Shown here: piece by piece, positions 13,298 to 18,509 of the stretch
How the letters are laid out: every line of letters starts with the position of its first letter
How positions within the stretch are numbered: the first letter of the stretch is position 1
Origin: Clostridiales bacterium
Lineage (GTDB): Bacteria; Bacillota; Clostridia; Lachnospirales; Lachnospiraceae
DNA length: 18,509 nt
Direction: 5' to 3'
Assembly (NCBI GenBank): GCA_019420425.1
Contig: JAHZHG010000016.1
Location: forward strand, 1 to 18,509
The notes under the pieces: model-generated
Told to the model about the DNA's origin: nothing
Database searches by the model: none
What the model saw: the letters and a program-made list of their open reading frames with translations, nothing else
Position numbers and translations under genes: made by a program

Positions 13298-13333
13298 TGT
13301 GGCTATACACATTTGTGCGAAAGGGGTAGTGTA

Positions 13334-14950
13334 ATGAAATTGATGTTTTTGGGTGCTGCCCATGAGGTTACCGGCAGCTGCCATTACCTGGAGGCTTCCG
13401 GAAAGCATATTCTTGTTGATTATGGTATGGAGCAGGGCCCGGATATTTATGAAAATCAGGATATTCCGGTGAAGCCCAGTGAGATCGATATTGTACTTTT
13501 GACACATGCTCATATTGATCATTCCGGCAGGCTTCCTTTGTTATATAAGCAGGGCTTCCGCGGGCAGATTTTTGCTACCACGGGGACAGCGGATCTCTGT
13601 GAAATTATGCTTCGTGACAGTGCAAATATCCAGATGTTTGAAGCAGAATGGAAAAACCGGAAGGCCATGCGGGCGGGGAAGCCGCCGGTGGAGCCGATGT
13701 ATGACCTGGATGATGCCGTGGGAGCGCTGAGCTGTATGGTGCGCTGCAGCTACGATAAGGAAATACGGATCGCAGAGGGCATACGGATACGGTTTGTGGA
13801 TGCGGGCCATCTCCTTGGATCTGCCTCGATAGAGGTATGGATCAGGGAGGAAGATATAGAAAAGAAGCTGATTTTTTCGGGTGATATTGGAAATCTGGAT
13901 CAGCCGCTGATCCGTGATCCCCAGTACCTCAAGGAAGCGGATTATGTGATTATGGAATCCACGTATGGAGACAGAAGCCACGTGGAAGGGGACAGAAGAG
14001 TGGATTATGCCGCAGAGCTGGCCGCGGTGATCCAAAAAACCTTTGACCGGGGAGGAAATGTGGTAGTTCCCTCGTTCGCGGTGGGCAGAACGCAGGAGAT
14101 GCTGTACTTTATCCGGAAAATCAAGGCGGATCATATGGTAAAAAATCATGATGGATTTCAGGTTTGGGTGGATAGTCCGCTGGCAGTGGAGGCGACCAAT
14201 ATTTTTCGTGAGCATATGCTTGCCTGCTTTGATGATGAGGCGCAGGCACTTGTTCAGCAGGGAATCAATCCCATCGGGTTTGACGGATTGAAAACGGCGG
14301 TTACCAGCGAGGATTCTAGGTCAATCAACGAAGATACGCGGCCAAAGGTGATTCTTTCCGCCAGCGGAATGTGCGATGCGGGACGGATTAAGCACCACCT
14401 GAAGCATAACCTCTGGAGACCGGATAGTACGATTCTTTTTGTGGGATATCAGGCGGTGGGAACGCTGGGGCGTTCGCTGCTGGACGGTGCGAAGCAGGTG
14501 AAGCTTTTCGGAGAAGAAATTGAAGTAAAAGCGGAGATATGCCGGCTTCCGGGAATCAGCGGACATGCAGATAACGAGGGACTGATCCGGTGGATTTCTG
14601 CGATTGAGAAGCCAGACCGGGTATTTGTGGTTCACGGTGAAGATCAGGTATGCGATCTATTTACGGAACGGCTGAAAAAGGAACTGCATCTGGACGCCTA
14701 TGCGCCTTACTCCGGAACCATTTTTGACCTGGCAAGAAATGCATTTATCTGGAAGAAAAGTCCGATACGGATTAAAAAAGAGAAAACGGTACCCGGAGGA
14801 AACGCGCGGGTTTCCGCTGTGTTTGGCAGGCTTTTGGAAGCCGGCCAGCGGCTGCTTGGCGTAATTCGCAGCAACGAGGGCGGAGCGAACCGGGATCTGG
14901 AGAAGTTTACGAAGGAAATCAACCGGCTGTGTGATAAATGGGAGCGATAG
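13334..14950 (+). CDS. Beta-CASP metallo-beta-lactamase ribonuclease (CPSF/Ysh1-like)
   Basis: A 538-residue protein. The metallo-beta-lactamase motif HAHIDH gives H58, H60, D62 and H63, which bind two zinc ions. Further metal-site segments are AGHLLGSASIEV and FSGDIGN. The beta-CASP part follows with PSFAVGRTQEMLYF, SASGMCDAGRIKHHLKHNLW and the late SGHADNEGL and VVHGE segments. A C-terminal tail of about 70 residues is Arg/Lys-rich and may bind RNA. This is the YSH1/CPSF73-like branch with an RNA-specificity motif, distinct from RNase J; it probably processes or degrades RNA in the cytoplasm. The start is ATG 13334, seven bases after AAGGGG (13321-13326); an in-frame upstream stretch (TTG 13268) is rejected. 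Its stop codon directly abuts the start of the transglutaminase-like gene. Confidence 0.92.
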   Translation: MKLMFLGAAHEVTGSCHYLEASGKHILVDYGMEQGPDIYENQDIPVKPSEIDIVLLTHAHIDHSGRLPLLYKQGFRGQIFATTGTADLCEIMLRDSANIQMFEAEWKNRKAMRAGKPPVEPMYDLDDAVGALSCMVRCSYDKEIRIAEGIRIRFVDAGHLLGSASIEVWIREEDIEKKLIFSGDIGNLDQPLIRDPQYLKEADYVIMESTYGDRSHVEGDRRVDYAAELAAVIQKTFDRGGNVVVPSFAVGRTQEMLYFIRKIKADHMVKNHDGFQVWVDSPLAVEATNIFREHMLACFDDEAQALVQQGINPIGFDGLKTAVTSEDSRSINEDTRPKVILSASGMCDAGRIKHHLKHNLWRPDSTILFVGYQAVGTLGRSLLDGAKQVKLFGEEIEVKAEICRLPGISGHADNEGLIRWISAIEKPDRVFVVHGEDQVCDLFTERLKKELHLDAYAPYSGTIFDLARNAFIWKKSPIRIKKEKTVPGGNARVSAVFGRLLEAGQRLLGVIRSNEGGANRDLEKFTKEINRLCDKWER

Positions 14951-16159
14951 ATGAGAAAAATACGAAACCTGCTGCTTAGTCTGGTGCTCCTATTGGCCAT
15001 TATTGCTGGAGTGGGCTACGCAGAGCGGAGACTGGGAGAAGGGACAGGCGGAGAAGGGGAGTTTACCCTTCTGGAGAATGTTGAGAAGGCAGTCAGCGAC
15101 GTTTTTCGGCGGGATACGGTCAAGGAAGCGGTGACCTCCGTTGAGGAGTATTATTATCAGCATCTGGAGGAAGAGCTAAAGCCGGTGTACAGAGAGCTGT
15201 TTAACCGGATTATGAATGATGAGGATTCGGCAAATTTGAACGAGTCTGTGGATGCGGACGGCTTCTGGAAGGCTTATTATGCTGTGCAGGCAGATCATCC
15301 GGAGATTTTCTGGCTTGGCTCCAGCGCACAGATCAAGGAATCGGCCATCACCGGAAGAATTGTGGGATATGAGCTGGAGACTACGGTTGCGCCTGATGAC
15401 CGGCCTGGGGTGCAGGCGAGTATAGAGGCCTCGGCAGACCAGTGCCTGAATCAGGTTTGGTCGGAAGCATCGGACTATGATAAGATAAAGTTTGTCTATG
15501 AGTATATTATTGAGACGACAGATTATGTATCGGGCAGTGAAAACAGCCAGAATATCCAGAGCGTGTTTCTAAACCGGCAGTCGGTATGCGCCGGGTATGC
15601 CAAGGCCACCCAATATCTGCTGAACCGGATGGGGATATTCTGTACCTACATTACGGGAAGGATTACGGATGGCGGCGACCATGGCTGGAATATGGTTCGG
15701 ATTGGATCGGATTATTATTACGTGGACACCACCTGGGGGGATCCGGTATTTGCCAATGCCATGGAAAACGGCACGGCCGGCCGGGTGATCAATTATAATT
15801 ACCTGTGCTGTCCGCAGACCGAGCTGTTCAAAACCCACGTGCCGGATTATGCGGTTCCGCTGCCGGAGTGCTACAGCGACGATTATAATTATTATAAGCG
15901 TTATGGGTATTATTACGATACGTTTGACTATGATACGATTTATAACGCATTGATGAATTCCGTGTGGAATGATGAGTCGTATATTGTGATGAAATTCGGT
16001 TCGCTGGAGGCGTATTATTCGGCCGCATATGAGCTGTTTGAAAACGGGATGCTGCAGGATGCGGGGCAGTATTTGATGGAGATCAACGGAGTGTCCAGCT
16101 GGAATTATCAGTACAATTGTGATGAGAATTTTTATTTGATTACGATTTACTGGAAATAA
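14951..16159 (+). CDS. Secreted or membrane-anchored transglutaminase-like protein
   Basis: A 402-residue protein with an N-terminal signal or anchor helix (about residues 7-24) and an extracytoplasmic remainder. The transglutaminase/cysteine protease triad is complete: C213 in VCAGYAKA, H244 in GGDHGWNMV and D259 in YVDTTWGDP. A helical region (about 60-190) precedes it. The C-terminal part (about 300-402) is very Tyr- and Asp-rich (DDYNYYKRYGYYY) and has no recognised domain. Bacterial members of this fold often act as peptidases or cross-linkers on the cell surface; the substrate here is unknown. ATG 14951 follows the stop of the ribonuclease gene with no gap, and GGGAG at 14940-14944 lies six bases upstream, so the two genes are co-translated. 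A terminator follows at 16182-16220. Confidence 0.87.
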   Translation: MRKIRNLLLSLVLLLAIIAGVGYAERRLGEGTGGEGEFTLLENVEKAVSDVFRRDTVKEAVTSVEEYYYQHLEEELKPVYRELFNRIMNDEDSANLNESVDADGFWKAYYAVQADHPEIFWLGSSAQIKESAITGRIVGYELETTVAPDDRPGVQASIEASADQCLNQVWSEASDYDKIKFVYEYIIETTDYVSGSENSQNIQSVFLNRQSVCAGYAKATQYLLNRMGIFCTYITGRITDGGDHGWNMVRIGSDYYYVDTTWGDPVFANAMENGTAGRVINYNYLCCPQTELFKTHVPDYAVPLPECYSDDYNYYKRYGYYYDTFDYDTIYNALMNSVWNDESYIVMKFGSLEAYYSAAYELFENGMLQDAGQYLMEINGVSSWNYQYNCDENFYLITIYWK

Positions 16160-16181
16160 TTATCTGATTAACGGAATAAAG

Positions 16182-16220
16182 AGGCAGAGTATGATTGCAT
16201 TAATTGTACTTTGCCTTTTT
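16182..16220 (+). terminator. Rho-independent terminator
   Basis: AGGCAGAGT (16182-16190) pairs with ACTTTGCCT (16208-16216) through nine positions with one G-U wobble, then TTTTT. It closes the ribonuclease/transglutaminase transcript. Confidence 0.8.
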
Positions 16221-16250
16221 GATAGGGGAGATGCTGAATTTTATTCTATA

Positions 16251-16287
16251 TTTTTGTACAGAATTATGTTATGATAATATACAAAAA
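16251..16287 (+). promoter_or_regulatory. Inverted repeat upstream of the antitoxin, candidate autoregulatory operator
   Basis: TTTTTGTA (16251-16258) and TACAAAAA (16280-16287) are exact reverse complements separated by 21 bases. The enclosed sequence includes GATAAT (16273-16278), which may serve as a -10. The right arm runs into the antitoxin SD. Phd/YefM antitoxins usually repress their own operons through such sites. Confidence 0.4.
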
Positions 16288-16299
16288 GGAGGTGGCAAT

Positions 16300-16563
16300 A
16301 TGCCGCAGATTAGACCTATTACAGATCTTCGGAATACAAACGAGATTTCTGAAATCTGCCATGCACGGCGGGAGCCGGTATTTATTACGAAAAATGGATA
16401 TGGAGATTTGGTTGTGATGAGTATTGAAACCTATGAAGCCATGGTAGAAAACGCGGCAATAGATGCTGCTATTACAGAAGCGGAGGCTGAATTTAAACAG
16501 AATGGACAGCTTTTCGACGCAAGAGAGACATTGACTTCTTTGAGGAGGAAGCATTTTGGATAG
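16300..16563 (+). CDS. Phd/YefM family antitoxin
   Basis: An 87-residue protein with the family pattern: PITDLRNTNEISEICH at the N terminus, EPVFITKNGYGDLVVMSIETYE in the DNA-binding fold, and a helical acidic C-terminal tail (about 50-87) that normally wraps the toxin. It should neutralise a RelE/ParE toxin and repress the operon. ATG 16300 has a strong SD (AAAGGAGG, seven bases away). Its stop overlaps the TTG start of the toxin reading frame at 16556 by eight bases. The toxin is broken by deletion and frameshift, so the antitoxin is now orphaned. It may still bind operator DNA or neutralise related toxins elsewhere. Confidence 0.9.
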   Translation: MPQIRPITDLRNTNEISEICHARREPVFITKNGYGDLVVMSIETYEAMVENAAIDAAITEAEAEFKQNGQLFDARETLTSLRRKHFG

Positions 16564-16745
16564 ATACAGTGTTAAACTGATGAGTCGGGCGCAGCGAGAC
16601 TTGGAGGGTATCTATGATTATATTGCCAGGACGCTTTTAGAGCCGGCAGCTTTTTATTAAGAATTATACGGTGGTATTTCGGGTAGACGAACAAAAGAAG
16701 CTGGTTATCGTTGTCACTGTCAGATATTCCCTAAGTAAGTTTTAA
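16556..16745 (+). pseudogene. ParE/RelE-type toxin, internally deleted and frameshifted
   Basis: The first part (16556-16660, from TTG) reads MDRYSVKLMSRAQRDLEGIYDYIA and stops at TAA 16658. A second part in the +1 frame (about 16650-16745) reads LFIKNYTVVFRVDEQKKLV and ends SLSKF. These match the N-terminal helices and the C-terminal beta strands of ParE/RelE toxins. The middle (about 40-50 residues, with the central helices and strands) is missing. The junction falls near 16649. The toxin is almost certainly inactive. The call rests on both halves lying in family order next to a Phd/YefM antitoxin. Confidence 0.82.
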
Positions 16746-16763
16746 ATAGTAAATACGGTAAGG

Positions 16764-16791
16764 AGCAGTCTGTGAAAGCAGGCTGCTTTTT
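16764..16791 (+). terminator. Rho-independent terminator
   Basis: AGCAGTCTG (16764-16772) pairs with CAGGCTGCT (16779-16787) with one G-U wobble and a six-base loop, followed by TTTTT. It ends the toxin-antitoxin transcript. Confidence 0.85.
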
Positions 16792-16863
16792 GTGCATAAT
16801 AGACAATATTAAAAGCATATTTTTTGTTATTATGTGAAAATGAAAAATATCTGAAAATTTGAA

Positions 16864-16892
16864 TTGACAAAACGATGGCTAAAATATATAAT
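16864..16892 (+). promoter_or_regulatory. Consensus sigma-A promoter of the ROK operon
   Basis: TTGACA (16864-16869) and TATAAT (16887-16892) are both exact, with the optimal 17-base spacer. The transcription start is expected at about 16899, immediately before the palindrome at 16903-16925. This is the strongest promoter in the window. Confidence 0.88.
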
Positions 16893-16902
16893 CGAGTCAT
16901 AA

Positions 16903-16925
16903 TAATTAATAAAGTTTATTAATTA
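16903..16925. promoter_or_regulatory. 23-bp perfect palindrome, likely ROK regulator operator
   Basis: Two 11-bp arms (TAATTAATAAA and TTTATTAATTA) flank one central G at 16914. It lies just downstream of the predicted transcription start and three bases before the SD. Bound protein would block initiation or early elongation. Autoregulation by the ROK protein encoded 15 bases downstream is the natural inference; its AT-rich symmetry resembles NagC/XylR-type sites. Confidence 0.72.
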
Positions 16926-16939
16926 ATAGGAGCGTACAT

Positions 16940-18034
16940 ATGGCAGAAGCAGTGGGAAATCCGAGATTAATTAAGCTGTTAAATAAAGATGTGATAGAAG
17001 GCATTATCAAAATGAATGGCCCGGTGACTAAGCCGGAGATTGCAAAAATTTCGAAGCTGAGCCTGGTGACAGTGAATAAGATTGTGGATCTTTTGCTGGA
17101 GGAAAATAAGGTAAAAATCAGCGAAGTGAACCAGACCTCCGTGGGGCGGAAGGCGCAGCATTATGTGATCAACGAGAGCGCCAGCTGTTATATTGGATTG
17201 TATTATGAGGATGGCTGTTATACAGGAGCGGTTTCCAATTCGGTGGGGTCGATTATCTGTGAAAAAACGTTTCCGGTGAGAAAAGACAGCTATGAAACGA
17301 TGATTGAGGACACGGTTCTGGCGGTGAGGGAGCTTCAGGATATGGGTAAGGAATCCCCGGTTCTTGCAGTAGGCATCGGCGTACCAGGCGTTGTTCAGGG
17401 GGGCTGTGTATCGAATATCCCCAAGATTCCGGGCTGGGAAGGGATCGACGTGGCCGAGCGGCTGGAGACAGAGCTGGGATTGAATGTTTATCTGGAAAAT
17501 GATATTAATCTGGTTACCATGGGCGTATATTGCAGGGATTTTCAGGATGAAGCGGAGAATCTGGTGCTGATCTATCTGGATCAGGGCGTTGGTTCCGGTA
17601 TCATTGTAAACGGAAGCCTGTTCAAGGGCTTTACCAATTTTGCCGGTGAGCTGGGAAATCTTCCGGTGACGGCGGAGGACGGCTCGCACCGCAGAGTAAA
17701 TTTTGAGCAGCAGCTGATGCGGCTTTTGGAAAAGCTGGCAGCTGCTCCTGAGGAAGAGCAGGAGGCGGTGAAAAACAGGCTGATTCAGACCGTTGCGGAC
17801 GGGCTGCTCAGTGTCGTATGTGTCCTGAACCCGGAGGTCATTGCCATACAGTGCAGCAGCTTTTCTTCCGGAGATTTGTCGGAGCTGGAAAAGGCGATGG
17901 CAGACTATGTGGGAACGGAAAATGTGCCGTGGCTGGTGAAGATTGAGGATTTTCAGAAGCATGGCGTCCAGGGGGCGATTAATATGTGCATCAGAGAATA
18001 TACTCCTATTTATACGTTAGAGAGAAGAAGGTGA
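16940..18034 (+). CDS. ROK family transcriptional regulator (NagC/XylR-type)
   Basis: A 364-residue protein with an N-terminal winged helix-turn-helix (about 18-70: GPVTKPEIAKISKLSLVTVNKIVDLL, wing VGRKAQHYVI) and a C-terminal ROK sugar-kinase-like domain (about 80-345). The domain has the AVGIGVPGVV and ENDINLVTMG segments and LDQGVGSGIIVNG. It differs from typical ROK proteins at the zinc site: the usual GEIGH-type His is Asn (GELGNLPV), and the CxCGxxGC motif is absent. Such proteins repress sugar or amino-sugar genes and release DNA on binding a sugar or sugar phosphate. ATG 16940 is seven bases after AGGAG. A consensus promoter and a 23-bp palindrome lie directly upstream, and the sugar kinase gene starts five bases after the stop. 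Confidence 0.9.
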   Translation: MAEAVGNPRLIKLLNKDVIEGIIKMNGPVTKPEIAKISKLSLVTVNKIVDLLLEENKVKISEVNQTSVGRKAQHYVINESASCYIGLYYEDGCYTGAVSNSVGSIICEKTFPVRKDSYETMIEDTVLAVRELQDMGKESPVLAVGIGVPGVVQGGCVSNIPKIPGWEGIDVAERLETELGLNVYLENDINLVTMGVYCRDFQDEAENLVLIYLDQGVGSGIIVNGSLFKGFTNFAGELGNLPVTAEDGSHRRVNFEQQLMRLLEKLAAAPEEEQEAVKNRLIQTVADGLLSVVCVLNPEVIAIQCSSFSSGDLSELEKAMADYVGTENVPWLVKIEDFQKHGVQGAINMCIREYTPIYTLERRR

Positions 18035-18038
18035 ACAT

Positions 18039-18509
18039 ATGGGATATCTGCTATCTGTGGATGGAGGCGGAACTAAGACAGAATTTTGCATATATGATAC
18101 AGAGACGAAGGAGAGCCAATATTACAAGGCCGGATCAGGAAATTTTAAGTCCGTCGGCGTAGAGGGAATGAAGGAGAGCCTGCGGGAGGGCAGCCAGTGG
18201 ATCTGCAATACGTTTGGAATATCTTTATCTGAGCTGGAGTATGCGGTATTCGGTATGTCCGGCTGCGATTCCAGAGAGGATTACGGCATTATCCAGAGGG
18301 CGATTGAAGAAGCCGGGTATCCCATGGAAAAGACGTATCTCTGTAATGACGGGGTGCTGGCCTATTTTGCACAGGCACAGGCTCCCGGCATTGTGATTAT
18401 CGCCGGTACCGGGTCTATCGTGATCGGTATTGACCAGGAGGGAAAAAGCGAGCGGGTCGGCGGCTGGGGCTATGGATTCAGCGACATCGGCTCGGGATAC
18501 TGGATTGGC
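18039..18509 (+). CDS. BadF/BadG/BcrA/BcrD-type ATPase, probable GlcNAc-type kinase (3' partial)
   Basis: The first 157 residues of a gene cut by the right edge; no stop is reached. The N terminus has the ASKHA phosphate-1 loop VDGGGTKTEF (about 7-16). The segment VIIAGTGSIVIG (about 123-134) is the phosphate-2 loop, and GGWGYGFSDIGSG near the edge matches the GlcNAc kinase-like branch (GWGxxLGDxGSG). These kinases phosphorylate N-acetylglucosamine or related sugars with ATP in the cytoplasm. ATG 18039 has AAGG seven bases upstream and follows the ROK stop codon by four bases, so both are in one operon. The substrate is not shown by sequence; an amino sugar is a reasonable inference from the ROK partner. 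Confidence 0.85.
   Translation, partial: MGYLLSVDGGGTKTEFCIYDTETKESQYYKAGSGNFKSVGVEGMKESLREGSQWICNTFGISLSELEYAVFGMSGCDSREDYGIIQRAIEEAGYPMEKTYLCNDGVLAYFAQAQAPGIVIIAGTGSIVIGIDQEGKSERVGGWGYGFSDIGSGYWIG

Noticed and set aside
13268..13333. N-terminal extension of the beta-CASP protein from TTG 13268
   Set aside because: The ATG at 13334 has a proper SD and begins exactly at the typical family N terminus; the extension lies over a hairpin.
13541..14215. Long minus-strand open frame (224 codons) opposite the beta-CASP gene
   Set aside because: It lies wholly within a gene with clear catalytic motifs, has no SD, and its translation looks like an antisense shadow.
16979..17962. 327-codon minus-strand open frame opposite the ROK gene
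   Set aside because: The plus strand encodes a full ROK regulator with promoter and SD; the antisense product is His- and Gln-rich without family features.
1..18509. CRISPR arrays, tRNA or rRNA genes, and complete insertion sequences
   Set aside because: No regular repeat-spacer array, no tRNA-like or rRNA sequence and no transposase or integrase reading frame was seen on either strand.

Overview
The window looks like a chromosomal segment of a gut-type Clostridia bacterium, most likely a Lachnospiraceae relative (Bacillota). The reasons are strong AAGGAGG-type ribosome binding sites, a Gram-positive tad/Flp pilus locus with lineage-typical proteins (DUF5702-like, DUF6382-like), DUF4367-like and DUF6147-like proteins, and medium-GC housekeeping genes interrupted by clearly AT-richer stretches (about 6.2-7.1 kb, 7.8-9.0 kb, 10.85-12.2 kb). 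Family names come from recognising the translated sequences by eye; no database search was run.

Layout. (1) 1-6218, plus strand: the distal part of a tight-adherence (tad) type IVc pilus operon. It holds a TadC-like platform protein cut by the left edge, a 58-residue Flp pilin, a large DUF5702-like pseudopilin-type protein, a TadE-like protein with two C-terminal HxxxxC/CxxC metal-site modules, a TadV/CpaA-type prepilin peptidase, a second TadE-like protein, a DUF6382-like membrane protein without its usual FHA domain, and a rhomboid protease. (2) 6239-7067: a small AT-rich PBECR2-like nuclease gene, then a gene-free stretch holding a candidate structured RNA with its own TATAAT box and terminator. 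(3) 7068-8976: a soluble orphan histidine kinase (minus strand) diverging from a HIT hydrolase and an ECF-like sigma factor. (4) 9023-11903: murG on the minus strand with promoter and terminator, a DUF4367-like membrane protein of anti-sigma type, and a small secreted DUF6147-like protein. (5) 11904-16220: a hairpin-rich leader, an unrecognised Cys-rich protein, a beta-CASP metallo-beta-lactamase ribonuclease abutting a secreted transglutaminase-like protein, and a terminator. (6) 16251-16791: a Phd/YefM antitoxin with a decayed ParE/RelE toxin, and a terminator. (7) 16864-18509: a ROK-family regulator behind a consensus promoter and a 23-bp perfect palindrome, followed by a BadF/BcrA-type sugar kinase cut by the right edge.

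How the genes fit together. Region 1 is one machine: pilin, minor pilins, processing peptidase and inner-membrane platform, with tight or overlapping gene joints. The sigma factor and the DUF4367-like protein form a plausible sigma/anti-sigma pair split by murG. The ROK regulator and kinase form an amino-sugar or sugar utilisation operon start. The least explained parts are the RNA-like element at 6654-6847, the inverted-repeat block at the start of the first TadE gene (2894-3016), and the leader at 11941-12179.
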